Assembly: GCF_900090285.1 (NCBI RefSeq)
Contig: NZ_LT607754.1
Span: forward strand, 3,560,001 to 3,624,000
DNA: 64,000 nt
Direction: 5' to 3'
Source of the DNA: Micromonospora inositola
Lineage (GTDB): Bacteria; Actinomycetota; Actinomycetes; Mycobacteriales; Micromonosporaceae
Below the pieces are notes generated by a model, which saw only the letters and a program-made list of their open reading frames with translations, was not told the DNA's origin and made no database searches. This document shows, one piece after another, positions 9,717 to 18,114 of the stretch. The position numbers were made by a program, and so were the translations under genes. Each line of letters opens with the position of its first letter. Positions within the stretch are counted from its first letter, which is position 1.

Positions 9717-9745
9717 TTGACCCGACCTGCGTCGTCCTCTACATT
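9717..9745 (+). promoter_or_regulatory. Sigma70-type promoter of the ArsR/SRPBCC operon
   Basis: TTGACC (9717-9722) and TACATT (9740-9745) are separated by 17 bp, close to the vegetative consensus. The downstream leader contains two TTAACG direct repeats (9745-9750 and 9761-9766), start to start 16 bp, in an AT-rich island unlike the surrounding DNA. These overlap the start of transcription and are a reasonable binding place for the ArsR repressor encoded next. Confidence 0.65.
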
Positions 9746-9776
9746 TAACGTGTTTGCTAATTAACGAGGTGGCTAT

Positions 9777-10133
9777 GTGGTGGCGACCGACCGACTCAGC
9801 GTCATCTTCGCGGCGCTGGCCGACCCGACCCGGCGGGCGATCCTCGCCCGGCTGGCCGAGGGGGACGCCACCGTCGGCGAGCTGGCCGAGCCGTTCGCGA
9901 TCAGCCTCCCGGCGATCTCCCGCCATCTGAAGGTGCTGGAGCAGGCCGGGCTGATCACCCGCTCGCGGACCGCCCAGTGGCGCTCCAGCAGCCTCAACCC
10001 GGAGCCGCTGCGCGAGGCCACCACCTGGATGGAGCGCTACCGGCAGTTCTGGGACACCAACTTCGACCGGCTCGACGCGCACCTCAAGCGGATGCGGGCC
10101 GAACAGGAAACACGAGAGAGGGAAGCACCATGA
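9777..10133 (+). CDS. ArsR-family winged-helix regulator
   Basis: 118 residues. GTG 9777 follows GAGGTGG at 9765-9771. The first 85 residues are an ArsR-type winged helix beginning IFAALADPTRRAIL, with recognition helix SLPAISRHLKVLEQAGLI. No metal-binding Cys pair is present, so this belongs to the non-metal branch that pairs with SRPBCC proteins. The stop overlaps the SRPBCC start by 4 bp (ATGA 10130-10133), giving tight translational coupling. Probably autoregulatory through the AT-rich repeats just upstream. Confidence 0.9.
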   Translation: MVATDRLSVIFAALADPTRRAILARLAEGDATVGELAEPFAISLPAISRHLKVLEQAGLITRSRTAQWRSSSLNPEPLREATTWMERYRQFWDTNFDRLDAHLKRMRAEQETREREAP

Positions 10134-10591
10134 CCGAGGCCATGTTGCAGGAACTCGTCATCACCCGCGTCTTCGACGCACCGCGCGAGCTGGTGTGGCG
10201 GGCGTTCACCGACCCGGACCAGTTCGCCCAGTGGTTCGGCCCGGTCGGCTGGGCGGTGCCGCGCGACACCGTCGACATGGACGTCCGGGTCGGTGGCCAC
10301 CAGCGGTTCACCATGGTCAACGACGAGGACCCCGGCATGACCTCGCCGGCCGACGGCACCTTCAGCGAGGTCGTCGAGCATGAGCTGCTGGTCGGCTACG
10401 AGGAGGCCCAGGGCGTCCCCGGCCTGCCCGACGGCACCCGGATCACCCTGCGGCTGGAGTTCCACGAGGAGCCCGGCGACCGGACCCGGCTGGTGCTGCG
10501 CCAGGGCCCGTTCGCGCCGACCATCCTGTCCGGCGCCGAGGAGGGCTGGGGCAGCTCCTTCACCAAGCTGGACGCCCTGCTCGCCCGCTGA
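10130..10591 (+). CDS. SRPBCC / AHSA1-like ligand-binding domain protein
   Basis: 153 residues. The ATG is shared with the upstream stop and has GAGAGAGGGAAG just before it. The N-terminus ITRVFDAPRELVWRAFTDPDQFAQWFGP is the classic activator-of-Hsp90-ATPase-1-like start, followed by alternating strands and a C-terminal helix. Such proteins hold hydrophobic ligands in a cavity, and their ligand is usually unknown. The ArsR-SRPBCC pair is a widespread two-gene module, with the SRPBCC protein as effector. It is the last chromosomal gene before the inserted island. Confidence 0.9.
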   Translation: MTEAMLQELVITRVFDAPRELVWRAFTDPDQFAQWFGPVGWAVPRDTVDMDVRVGGHQRFTMVNDEDPGMTSPADGTFSEVVEHELLVGYEEAQGVPGLPDGTRITLRLEFHEEPGDRTRLVLRQGPFAPTILSGAEEGWGSSFTKLDALLAR

Positions 10592-10606
10592 GCGGCGCCC
10601 GGAAAC

Positions 10607-10644
10607 GGCCGGGCCGGCCCCGCTGTCGCGGAGCCGGCCCGGCC
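10607..10644. terminator. GC-rich bidirectional hairpin, ancestral glnA/SRPBCC terminator
   Basis: Perfect 11-bp arms GGCCGGGCCGG (10607-10617) and its complement (10634-10644) enclose a 16-nt loop. It lies between the SRPBCC stop and the left copy of the glnA 3' end. Before the island arrived it would have sat between two convergent genes. The intact glnA no longer reads into it. Confidence 0.7.
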
Positions 10645-10664
10645 GGGTGCTGGTGGAGCCGGTC

Positions 10665-10688
10665 AGCAGTCGAAGTACATGGCGAACT
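10665..10688 (-). repeat. attL: 24-bp copy of the glnA 3' end
   Basis: Identical for 24 bp to 39913-39936. Read on the minus strand it encodes FAMYFDC followed by a TGA stop, that is the last seven residues of GlnA with the presumed native stop. This is the chromosomal remnant displaced by insertion of the island. Identity ends abruptly on both sides. Confidence 0.85.
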
Positions 10689-10895
10689 AACCGCGCATGG
10701 CGGCTGACCTGGGGGAGAGGCGTCGATCAAGCCGCTGAGCAGGTCGTGCGTCGTATATCAACTTCCATCGTCGTCCAGTGTTTCCAGGCGGCATCTGTAC
10801 CCCTCGTGTACCTAATGATCATGGGGTGGTGGTGTGCGAGTGGTTCCGAGGGGGACCGGTGCGGCATCCCGTCGCGCAGGCTCCGCCCTGCCGGG

Positions 10896-10959
10896 CCGCG
10901 CCGACCTGGTCCAGGTGGAGCGCCCCACCGGACGAACGACCTGGACCAGGTCGGCGCGG
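10896..10959. repeat. Long perfect hairpin, member 1
   Basis: A 21-bp perfect inverted repeat (10896-10916 with 10939-10959) with a 22-nt loop. The inner arm GGTCCAGGT and the loop recur in inverse orientation at 35347-35420, where the outer arms differ but remain perfectly paired. The rest of 10,689-11,082 holds no convincing gene. Confidence 0.7.
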
Positions 10960-11082
10960 TCTGGTGGCCTCCGGTGTGCGACGGGTACCCGGTCGCGGCC
11001 CGGGCATCCCAGAGTCGCCGAGGGTCCGGGGCGAGTAGCCCCGGCCGCCGGAGGCCATCCCCGGGTCGTAGGGCCGGAGGCC

Positions 11083-11331
11083 CTACCCGCCGGAGGCATC
11101 GCCCCGGCTGGCCTCCTTGAAACGTGGCAGCAGCGGCCAAACGGGGGTGAACGCATCGTCTTGCCAGCCCGGTCCCAGCGCTCGGCTGACATTGATGTAC
11201 ACCGGTCCGTAGGACGTGTCCAATCGCCAGTTGTCCCACTGGTCCAGATCGTGCTCAGCAAACCGCGCCAACAAGCGGAACATGGCTGCCACTTCGGAGT
11301 CGGTGAGCGGGCCTCCTGGATGTTCTCCCAT
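11083..11331 (-). CDS. Small hypothetical protein
   Basis: 82 residues if started at ATG 11331. The frame is open further upstream, but the composition there looks non-coding. The body, including LTDSEVAAMFRLLARFAEHD and LDTSYGPVYINVSRAL, has the alternating acidic/aromatic pattern of a small folded cytoplasmic protein, similar in style to orphan immunity proteins. No family is recognised with certainty. The start region coincides with a reverse-oriented half-site of the island repeat. Confidence 0.5.
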   Translation of the reverse strand: MGEHPGGPLTDSEVAAMFRLLARFAEHDLDQWDNWRLDTSYGPVYINVSRALGPGWQDDAFTPVWPLLPRFKEASRGDASGG

Positions 11332-11352
11332 CTCGGCAGAGTGCCATCGGTG
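11325..11352 (-). repeat. Possible reverse half-site of the island repeat (A0)
   Basis: On the minus strand CACTCTGCCGAGATGGG resembles the second half-site at 15769-15800 (TTGCCGAGATGAGG). Its partner half-site is weak, so this copy is tentative. Confidence 0.35.
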
Positions 11353-11599
11353 GGCTGATAGCACCAAGCCGAAGCCCGCGTCCGCTGTACCTCGGCGGAC
11401 GCCGGGCTTCGTCGTGCCCGCCGGAGTTCGCGTGCCGCCGGGGTCGCCGCGCCGGTAGCGAAGCGGCAAGGCGCGGCGTGCCCCGAGCGGCGCGCAGCGG
11501 CCCGCAGGGCCGCCTTGAAGACGTATGGAAAGTTCTCAGCGAACCGGCGGCAATGTCGTACTCCGGTTGATGCGTTACACCTTGACTCCGCTTGATGGT

Positions 11600-11695
11600 T
11601 TACGCGGTCCCCGATCCGCTGGCTACCGACTGTGAACCTCTGGCCGAAGACGCGGATGTGGCAACATCCGCTTCTGCCGATGAGCGGTAGACGAG
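11600..11695 (+). repeat. Island bipartite repeat, copy A
   Basis: The second half-site is clear (CATCCGCTTCTGCCGATGAG, TGCCG at 11675). The first is degenerate (CCCGATCCGCTGGCTAC, about 11608). An 8-bp hairpin, GCGGATGT (11652-11659) with ACATCCGC (11664-11671), immediately precedes it. First copy before the DinB gene. Confidence 0.6.
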
Positions 11696-11716
11696 CGGCT
11701 GGCTATGCTGCCGGCC

Positions 11717-12274
11717 ATGAGCGAAGCGTCTCCGCAGCCTTCCCCGTCGGCGGCCTCCACCGAGGCCGAGCCCCTGTTGTCAGTTCTCGAGCGCAACCGG
11801 CGGACCTTCGCCTGGAAGACGTCGGGGCTCGACGAGAAGAGTCTGCGCGCGACCACGGCGGCCAGTGCGATGACGCTCGGTGGTCTCGTCAAGCATGTGG
11901 CCCTTGTCGAGGCAGACTGGCTGGCGGTCAAGCTCGCCGGACAGGAGTACGGAACCCCGTGGGACACCGTAGATTTCGACGCCGACCCTGACTGGGAATG
12001 GCGCACGGGGGCGCTGGACTCTCCGGAAGATGTCTACGCAGTGTGGCGAGACGCTGTGGAGCGTTCGCGCGAACTCGTGGCTGAGGTCATCAAGGAGCGC
12101 GGGCTCGACGGGCCGGCGTCCTTCACCTGGCCGGACGGCCGCACGCCTACGGTCCGCGCCATGCTCCTAGACATGGTTGAGGAGTACGCACGACACACGG
12201 GCCACGCGGACATCCTCCGAGAGGCAGTGGATGGTCGCGTGGGTGAAGGCGCGCCTGAAGACTTCACCGTCTGA
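11717..12274 (+). CDS. DinB/DUF664-family protein
   Basis: 185 residues from ATG 11717 (ATG 11705 is possible). The DinB-like four-helix fold is indicated by HVALVEADWL and EYARHTGHADILREAVDG, which supply the three His that bind a divalent metal. The family includes mycothiol- or bacillithiol-dependent S-transferases and many proteins of unknown activity. A second, distinct member lies at 57118-57624 in the backbone, so this island copy is probably acquired rather than duplicated in place. No good ribosome site is visible, and the repeat A ends about 20 bp upstream. Confidence 0.85.
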   Translation: MSEASPQPSPSAASTEAEPLLSVLERNRRTFAWKTSGLDEKSLRATTAASAMTLGGLVKHVALVEADWLAVKLAGQEYGTPWDTVDFDADPDWEWRTGALDSPEDVYAVWRDAVERSRELVAEVIKERGLDGPASFTWPDGRTPTVRAMLLDMVEEYARHTGHADILREAVDGRVGEGAPEDFTV

Positions 12275-12326
12275 ACGTCCTCAACTGCCGCGAACGGTGC
12301 TGGAACGGGCTGGCTCCAAGTGTCGG

Positions 12327-13571
12327 TCAGCCGGCGAGCTGGTCGCGGCGGCGGGTGAGGTAGGCCCGCTCCGCGGGGTTGCCGGCAAGACCGATGGCCC
12401 GGTCGTACGCCGCCCGCGACTCGCCGCCGCGCCCGAGTCGCCGCAGCAGGTCGGCGCGCGCGGCGTGGAAGGCATGGTAGCCGTCAAGGACCTCGCCAAG
12501 CCGGTCGATCTCGGCGAGCCCGACCCCGGGGCCGTCGACCTCGGCGACCGCGACCGCCCGGTTGAGCCGCACGATCGGCGAGGGGTCGAGCAGCACCATG
12601 CGGCCGTAGAGGGCGACGATGGTGGACCAGTCGGTGTCTCGGGCGGATGGGGCACCCGTGTGGACCGCGTTGATCGCGGCCTGCAGCTGGTAGCGCCCGG
12701 GTGGGTCACCGCCGGCCGCCACCGCCTCGAGCCGCTCGCGAACCAAGGCGTTGCCCTCGGCGATGAGGGTGCGGTCCCATGCGCCGCGGTCCTGCTCGTC
12801 GAGGGTCACCAGCTCCCCGGTGCGGGACACGCGCGCCGGCCGCCGGGCGTCAGTGAGGAGCATCAGGGCAAGCAGGCCGGCTACCTCGCCGTCGTCCGGG
12901 AGGAGAGTTCGGAGCAGGCGGCCGAGGCGGATCGCCTCGTCGGTGAGGTCGACGCGCACCGGGTCGTCCCCCTCGCTGGCGAGATAGCCCTCGTTGAAGA
13001 CGAGGTAGACGACCGCGAGCACGCCGGCGAGCCGGTCGCGGATGTCGTCGGCCCAGGGCACCCGGTAGGGAATGTGTGCCGCCTTGATCTTTGCCTTGGC
13101 GCGGGTGATCCGTCGCGCCATCGTGGTCTCCTGCACCAGAAAGGCGCGGGCGATCTCGGGGACGGTGAGGCCGCCGAGCAGGCGCAGGGTGAGCGCCACC
13201 CGGGCCTCCAACGCGAGCGCAGGGTGGCAGCAGGTGAAGACCAGTCTGAGCCGGTCATCCTCAACCGGGCCGGTCGGCTCAGGAGGGGTGTCGTCGTACA
13301 CGATCCGGGCCGCCTGGTGCTTGGCGTCGCGCTGCGACTCGCGACGGAGCCGATCGATCGCCTTGCGGGTCGCGGTGGTGGCGAGCCAACCGCCGGGATT
13401 GGACGGTACGCCCTCGCGCGGCCACCGCTCTGCAGCCGCTACGAACGCCTCGGCCGTCGCTTCCTCGGCGACGTCGAGATCGCCGAAACGGCGCGCGAGG
13501 CCGGCGACCACCCGCGCCCACTCCTCGTGGTGGACACGGGTGATCGCCTGCTCGACGGTGGGACCAGTCAC
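12327..13571 (-). CDS. ECF42-type RNA polymerase sigma factor with C-terminal extension
   Basis: 414 residues from GTG 13571. Region 2 lies at about 8-75, including EEATAEAFVAAAERWP and WLATTATRKAIDRLRR. Region 4 is at about 125-170 with LTVPEIARAFLVQETTMARR. A helical extension of about 230 residues follows, with TPR-like pairs near the end. This architecture and the linked DGPF proteins define ECF42, where the extension, not an anti-sigma factor, controls activity. The start overlaps the upstream DGPF stop by 4 bp. Target promoters usually include the operon itself, but none was identified here. Confidence 0.92.
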   Translation of the reverse strand: MTGPTVEQAITRVHHEEWARVVAGLARRFGDLDVAEEATAEAFVAAAERWPREGVPSNPGGWLATTATRKAIDRLRRESQRDAKHQAARIVYDDTPPEPTGPVEDDRLRLVFTCCHPALALEARVALTLRLLGGLTVPEIARAFLVQETTMARRITRAKAKIKAAHIPYRVPWADDIRDRLAGVLAVVYLVFNEGYLASEGDDPVRVDLTDEAIRLGRLLRTLLPDDGEVAGLLALMLLTDARRPARVSRTGELVTLDEQDRGAWDRTLIAEGNALVRERLEAVAAGGDPPGRYQLQAAINAVHTGAPSARDTDWSTIVALYGRMVLLDPSPIVRLNRAVAVAEVDGPGVGLAEIDRLGEVLDGYHAFHAARADLLRRLGRGGESRAAYDRAIGLAGNPAERAYLTRRRDQLAG

Positions 13572-13963
13572 GGCTCCAGCAGCGCTCGGACGGATTCCTC
13601 GGTTCGGAAGGGACGCACCTCGACCGTGCCGCGGCACGCTTTCGACCCCTCGGCGGCAAGCGCCAGGGCCACGTCGAGGTCGGCCGCCTCGATGACCCAG
13701 AAGCCGCCGAGGTACTCCTTCGTCTCCAGGTAGGGCCCGTCCGTGAAGGCCGGCCTCTCGCCCTGCCCGTCGACGGTGGTGGCGGTCGTCGCGGGCTCCA
13801 GGCCGTCGGCGAAGACGAAGTGACCGTCCCTCTGGAGCCTCTCGGTGAAGGCGCCGGTGTCGGCGAACGCCTGCAGCATGGCCTCCTGGGAGGGGTAGGT
13901 GCCGAACTCGGTGCGCTCGGCCGGTCCGTAGACGGACAGCAGGTACCTGGGCACCGCGCTCAC
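13568..13963 (-). CDS. DGPF/YCII-domain protein 1
   Basis: 131 residues. The YCII-like ferredoxin fold carries the DGPF-family signature FTDGPYLETKEYLGGFWVIEA. These proteins accompany ECF42 sigma factors almost without exception and are thought to be their targets or sensors. Sandwiched in a translationally coupled operon, with its ATG overlapping the stop of the gene upstream and its stop overlapping the sigma factor start, by 4 bp each. Confidence 0.9.
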   Translation of the reverse strand: MSAVPRYLLSVYGPAERTEFGTYPSQEAMLQAFADTGAFTERLQRDGHFVFADGLEPATTATTVDGQGERPAFTDGPYLETKEYLGGFWVIEAADLDVALALAAEGSKACRGTVEVRPFRTEESVRALLEP

Positions 13964-14340
13964 TTCTCCCCAGAGCCGTTACGCCGGGCCTGCCCGGGAC
14001 CTCGGAACCGGTGCACCTCCTGCGGCCAGTCGAGCACGGTCGCGAGCCTGCCGGCCCAGTATCGCGCCGCCGCGTCGTCGGGCACGTCCACGACGGCGAA
14101 GCCGCCGAGGTGCTCCTTGGTCTCGACGTACGGGCCGTCGGTGAAGACGGGCTTGCCGTCAACCGGCTCGACACTGCACACCGCGGTGGACCGGTCGAGC
14201 CCGCCGTTGGTGAAGATCAGGACACCGTCGGCCTGCATCTCCTCGATCACGGCCCGGGCGGCCGTGCCCTTCTCGCGCAGCTCCTCCGCCGTGTGGTCGG
14301 GCACCCACTCATCGTTGAAGGTGATCAGGTACTCCGTCAT
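13960..14340 (-). CDS. DGPF/YCII-domain protein 2, first gene of ECF42 operon
   Basis: 126 residues. ATG 14340 is preceded by GAGGAG with 7-bp spacing. Contains FTDGPYVETKEHLGGFAVVD, the same signature as the next gene, so the two are paralogues. It leads a three-gene operon (DGPF, DGPF, ECF42) with 4-bp overlaps throughout. The roughly 290 bp upstream, up to repeat B, should hold the promoter, but I see no consensus sigma70 boxes, consistent with ECF-dependent expression. Confidence 0.9.
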   Translation of the reverse strand: MTEYLITFNDEWVPDHTAEELREKGTAARAVIEEMQADGVLIFTNGGLDRSTAVCSVEPVDGKPVFTDGPYVETKEHLGGFAVVDVPDDAAARYWAGRLATVLDWPQEVHRFRGPGQARRNGSGEK

Positions 14341-14631
14341 GGTCGTCTCCTCTCAGTCCCCGGACGAGGGCCTTTCCCGACTCCTCGTGTCCGGCGGCCC
14401 GGCCGGCCGCCGCACACTAGTTCCACGAACGGCTACGCCTTGATACGACACCATCCCGGAAACTCCGTTTCAAGGCAGCCCCGGCGTAGTGGCTGAGGAA
14501 AGGATCGACCTCCGTCCTTCGAAACGCACACTCGCCCGCTTGACTCCCCGGCAAACCGCGAGCAGTTGGGGAGGTCGAGCAGGTTTGAGTGTCGCGGATG
14601 TTCGCCCCTCGTCTGCAGATACGGAACACCG

Positions 14632-14724
14632 TGACCGCTCACTCATGCCGCGATCCGCGTGCTACGCGGCGTCACGAAGTGCTGACTCGGCCGGCATACG
14701 CACATGCCGATGACAGTGCGTCGA
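14632..14724 (+). repeat. Island bipartite repeat, copy B
   Basis: Half-site 1 CTCATGCCGCGATCCGCG (TGCCG at 14646). Half-site 2 CACATGCCGATGACAGTGCG (TGCCG at 14705). Offset 59 bp. ACGCAC and GTGCGT flank the second core as a perfect 6-bp stem. Confidence 0.85.
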
Positions 14725-14743
14725 GGATGGCCGCCGCCGACGC

Positions 14744-15679
14744 TCAACGTGCAGTGGCGTCAGCGAGGATCGCCTGAAGTCGTGCTCGGCATTCGGCGAC
14801 GAAGGCGGGATAAGTGTGCCAGTAGTAGGAGATTCCGCTGACGCCCACCGCGATGGCCCAGGCCCTGGCGCGAGCCCAGGTCAGATCGTCGAGGTCCAAG
14901 GCGTTCCAGTAAACCTGTCGTGCTTGGGGCGGCAGATCCCAGACGGTTGAGTGCTCGGCGTCGGGAAAGCCGACCGACAGGCCTCCGAAATCGATGACCG
15001 CGTGAAGCTTGCCCTCCTGCACCAAGAGGTTGGTGGGCTTGAGGTCGCCGTGGAGCCACACGTGTGGTCCGGAAGGCTCAGGCAGGGCGAGCGCGGCGGT
15101 CCACAACCGTTCCAGAGTCTCGACGTCGAGTTCCGCATCAACCGTGGTCCGACAGTCTTCGAAGCACGTGCTAATCCATTGGTCGCAGGGCTGCAGGCAG
15201 CCTCCGCGGTACCAGCTGAGGTCACCCGTGCGAGTCGTTCCCATCAGGTCGATGTTGTGGAGCTCCCGCACGAACGCCGCCAGGTCGGTTCCGAAGGCGG
15301 CCCAGTCCTGGACGGTGTCCGGCTGGGCTTCGTTCCCATCGAGCCAGCGGTAGACCGACCAAGAAAGCGGGAACGTTGTGGTGGGCGTGCCGACATGGAC
15401 CGGCTCCGGGACCGGACACGCGAGCAGCGGCGCCAGACGGGGAAGCCATTCCTGCTCCTTCCGCACGGACCGCGCCTTGTCAGCCGTTCGCGGAAGTCGC
15501 ACGAGCAGGTCGTCACCCAGCCGGTACATGGTGTTGTCCGTGCCCGCGCCCGCCGGCGACAACGACAGGCCAGCCCACTCCGGGCACTGCGCCTCCAGCA
15601 GCGACCTGACAACCGCCTCGTCGATCGGAACCTCGTTCTCGTGCAGCGTCACGCCGGGGATCTTTCCGCCGGATGACAT
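14744..15679 (-). CDS. Aminoglycoside-phosphotransferase-like kinase
   Basis: 311 residues with the APH/choline-kinase fold. GTDNTMYRLGDDLLVRLPR gives the nucleotide-binding loop and lysine-region strand, WLHGDLKPTNLL holds the catalytic Asp (HGDLKPTN 210-217), and VIDFGGLSVG supplies the metal-binding DFG (230-232). The domain is complete. Substrates of such proteins include aminoglycosides, macrolides and small metabolites, and none can be assigned. Flanked on both sides by island repeats (B and C), making this the cleanest single-gene cassette in the array. Confidence 0.9.
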   Translation of the reverse strand: MSSGGKIPGVTLHENEVPIDEAVVRSLLEAQCPEWAGLSLSPAGAGTDNTMYRLGDDLLVRLPRTADKARSVRKEQEWLPRLAPLLACPVPEPVHVGTPTTTFPLSWSVYRWLDGNEAQPDTVQDWAAFGTDLAAFVRELHNIDLMGTTRTGDLSWYRGGCLQPCDQWISTCFEDCRTTVDAELDVETLERLWTAALALPEPSGPHVWLHGDLKPTNLLVQEGKLHAVIDFGGLSVGFPDAEHSTVWDLPPQARQVYWNALDLDDLTWARARAWAIAVGVSGISYYWHTYPAFVAECRARLQAILADATAR

Positions 15680-15708
15680 GGCAAGCCAGTGATTTCTCGG
15701 TCGACCGG

Positions 15709-15800
15709 AGTAAGACGCACTCTGCCGCGATCCGCGCGTTACGGAGCGTCATGTCAAGCGAATGGAGCCGACGTCCGGACTTGCCGAGATGAGGATGCTT
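15709..15800 (+). repeat. Island bipartite repeat, copy C
   Basis: Half-site 1 GCACTCTGCCGCGATCCGCG (TGCCG at 15723). Half-site 2 GTCCGGACTTGCCGAGATGA (TGCCG at 15782). Offset 59 bp, as in copy B. Confidence 0.85.
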
Positions 15801-15869
15801 TCCCTTCGGTGCCGGAAGGAACCGCGGCAATGCTGGATCTTGGTATGGTCGGCGCCCTTTTCGGAGGAG

Positions 15870-16613
15870 ATGGGCGTGACCGACGTTGCTGTTGAGGGAT
15901 CCCGTCGTACCCATGCCGCGGTGGTCGCAACTGCCGCTGTTGCGCTTGGCCTGCTCGCGTTCGCGGCCGACTCCGTCCAGGGCGTTGTGGGGCAGGTCCT
16001 GATCGCGCTGACCAGCAGCGGCTTCGCTTGGGGCTTGGCGGCGTTCCTGGCCGGCCGTTCGGCTGCCACGGCGAAACGAGCGGTTGGCGGTGCCACCGCG
16101 CTGTTGGTGCTGGCCACGCTGCTCTATTACCTGCTTGTGCTGATGGTCAGTCGCCGCTGGAGTGGGGGCACCCTGGAGGACGGCACGTCGGCCGACCTGC
16201 TGGGGCTGCGCTCGGTTGCCATCATGACGGCGCTGTGGCTGACCGGGTGCCTCGTCGCGGGACCGATGCTCGGGCTGCTCGGCCATATCGTGCGAGTCGG
16301 CAAAGCGTCGACCTCGACGCTGGCCGCGGGTGCGATATGCGGCCTTCTGTCGGGCGAGGGCTGGCAGGCCGTGATGCTGGCACCGCCCTGGCAGCTGTTG
16401 ACCGTGGCCGACCCGTACCAAGCAGAGTTCTTCCGAGGCGTTGTGGTCGGGGAACTCGTCAAGATCGTGCTTCCGATCGTCGTCCTGGCCTGGCTGGCCA
16501 CGGCGCACCGCCTCTGGCGCGCATGGCCGATGCTGCTTACCGCAGCCATCTCAAGCGGTGCCCTGAGTGCGGCGCTGTGGTACGTGCTCTACGCCGCAGC
16601 AAACAGCATCTGA
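15870..16613 (+). CDS. Integral membrane protein of unknown function
   Basis: 247 residues from ATG 15870. GTG 15876 is equally possible and better spaced from GGAGG (15863-15867). Seven or so hydrophobic segments are visible, including AAVALGLLAFAAD, GGATALLVLATLLYYLLVLMV and IVLPIVVLAWLA, with short loops and a Trp-rich C-terminal half. Resembles small actinobacterial multi-pass proteins of the DUF6518 type, though I am not certain of the family. Single gene between repeats C and D. Confidence 0.72.
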   Translation: MGVTDVAVEGSRRTHAAVVATAAVALGLLAFAADSVQGVVGQVLIALTSSGFAWGLAAFLAGRSAATAKRAVGGATALLVLATLLYYLLVLMVSRRWSGGTLEDGTSADLLGLRSVAIMTALWLTGCLVAGPMLGLLGHIVRVGKASTSTLAAGAICGLLSGEGWQAVMLAPPWQLLTVADPYQAEFFRGVVVGELVKIVLPIVVLAWLATAHRLWRAWPMLLTAAISSGALSAALWYVLYAAANSI

Positions 16614-16653
16614 ACGCGCCGACCAGACCGCAGGCGCGGGTGGTCAGGTGCGT

Positions 16654-16736
16654 CAGGCATCCTGATCTGCCGCTGGTCGGGCGTTGGCGGCTCAGCGTGT
16701 GGCGCACACGTCCGATAGTCGATGGGGAATGCGTTG
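16654..16736 (+). repeat. Island bipartite repeat, copy D
   Basis: Half-site 1 CCTGATCTGCCGCTGGTCGG (TGCCG at 16668) is strong. Half-site 2 (GTCCGATAGTCGATGG, core about 16717) is degenerate. Offset about 49 bp. Confidence 0.7.
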
Positions 16737-16853
16737 GTCGGGATTGATTGCACGGAATCCTCGACGTCGTGGTGGGCGCATCCAATAACCGCTCCTGCGC
16801 AGGTAACGGAATCTGGCTGCAATCCACCGCGGACACGGCGAAGGAGGGCCGGC

Positions 16854-17282
16854 TCAGCTGCCATGCGCCCAATAGTCGCGGACCGGCAATTGAAGCCAGA
16901 GGTCCGGCGGGCCGGTGAACGGGCGGGCGTCCGTCGGCTTCAGGCCGGCATAGGCGCAGCAGTAGGCAACGGCCTTGTGCCGGTACAGGTATGTGCGCAG
17001 AATGTCCTCGGCCGAATCGTCGGCGGCGGACCACCCACCGCCGGGGTGTAGGTCCCAGCCTGCGATGACGCCGTCGCGGATGATGCTGCCCTGGTTGCCG
17101 CTCTTCGGGTTGGCGTACATCGCGTAGCACGCGGTGGAGGTAGACAGCCGCCTGGCGACCCCCGGGGTCGACGCCCCGTACGCCCACGGCTGGCTGACGA
17201 CGCAGCCGCCCGGCACGTCCGTGACACCGACGGTCAACAGGGCATTCTCACTCAACGGGTCGTACTCGAAGGCCTCAGCCAT
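16854..17282 (-). CDS. Hypothetical protein (immunity-like style)
   Basis: 142 residues, no signal peptide. Notable stretches are DVPGGCVVSQPWAYGAS, STACYAMYANPKSGNQGSI and a Cys pair in YCCAYAG. The aromatic/acidic pattern and size match orphan immunity-type proteins such as the DUF6461 group, but I cannot assign it. Overlaps the 3' end of the ankyrin gene by 31 bp, so the pair forms one transcriptional unit and one cassette. Confidence 0.65.
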   Translation of the reverse strand: MAEAFEYDPLSENALLTVGVTDVPGGCVVSQPWAYGASTPGVARRLSTSTACYAMYANPKSGNQGSIIRDGVIAGWDLHPGGGWSAADDSAEDILRTYLYRHKAVAYCCAYAGLKPTDARPFTGPPDLWLQLPVRDYWAHGS

Positions 17283-17848
17283 CGACTCCGGACGTCGTAC
17301 TCGACGACGATGCCTTCCAGCCGCCGCACAGCTTCAGCCGCGTCGATACCGCCCACGCAGGACAAGCTGAAACCCTCGTAGTGGAAGTCGCCCAGCACAC
17401 CGATGAGGCGATGTGCCTCCGCAACGGCGGCAGACTCGGACTGCGACAGGCCTTGAGTGCCGGGTGGAGCGGCGAACAGGCCGGGGGTACGGCTGGCCAG
17501 GCTCAGGCGCCCTGGCGACCAGCCCGCCATCATCGACCGCCACGGGTTCGCGCCGGCTGCAGCGAGTGCGCGGGCGCTATCGGATTTGTCGGCCTGCACG
17601 GCGACCCACAACGCGGTGCGACCGTCGTGCTCCACGTCGACGTCATCGACGAGGCCCGCCAGCTCGGCGACCACGTCGGCGGAGCCCCATTCAGCCGCCA
17701 GATGCAACGGCCGCCGCCGTTGGTGTGCGTTTGGGTCGGCGCCAGCGGCGAGCCGCGCACGCACCTCGGCGAGGTCCGACCAAGACCGCAAACCCATCCG
17801 GGACCATCCGCCTTCGTCTGCCACGCCCTGACCCTCCCCAAGTCGCAT
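17252..17848 (-). CDS. Ankyrin-repeat protein
   Basis: 198 residues from ATG 17848; ATG 17797 is an alternative. Three ankyrin-type units are visible near the N-terminus: VRARLAAGADPNA, RPLHLAAEWGSADVVAELAG, and HDGRTALWVAVQADKSDSARALAAAGANP. A helical C-terminal third follows. Ankyrin proteins of this size mediate protein-protein contacts and often act as immunity or toxin-neutralising partners. Coupled to the downstream hypothetical gene by overlap, with repeat E just upstream. Confidence 0.82.
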   Translation of the reverse strand: MRLGEGQGVADEGGWSRMGLRSWSDLAEVRARLAAGADPNAHQRRRPLHLAAEWGSADVVAELAGLVDDVDVEHDGRTALWVAVQADKSDSARALAAAGANPWRSMMAGWSPGRLSLASRTPGLFAAPPGTQGLSQSESAAVAEAHRLIGVLGDFHYEGFSLSCVGGIDAAEAVRRLEGIVVEYDVRSRWLRPSSTTR

Positions 17849-17919
17849 CGTTGACGGGCCGAGGATAGAGGCATCGACCGATCCATACGAGCCCGACTGA
17901 CTGCACCACTCTCCGAGCA

Positions 17920-17996
17920 GCATCGTCCTCATTTGCCGCTGTCCGCACGTTGGCCCCGCCCGGCGCAGTGCGCTGTCGTGCCGATGAGCGGAAGTT
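17920..17996 (+). repeat. Island bipartite repeat, copy E
   Basis: Half-site 1 CTCATTTGCCGCTGTCCGC (TGCCG about 17934). Half-site 2 TGTCGTGCCGATGAGCGG (TGCCG at 17979). Offset about 45 bp, the shortest clear spacing. CTCAT beside the first core is complementary to ATGAG beside the second. Confidence 0.75.
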
Positions 17997-18114
17997 GTCA
18001 GCTGACATCGAACCGCTCGCCGCGATCGATACAGGCCTGTGCCACGACAAGTAGGACAGGGCCCTAGCATTGCCTGCGTGATCGGGGACTTCGCGGACCG
18101 GCTCCTGCGCGAAC

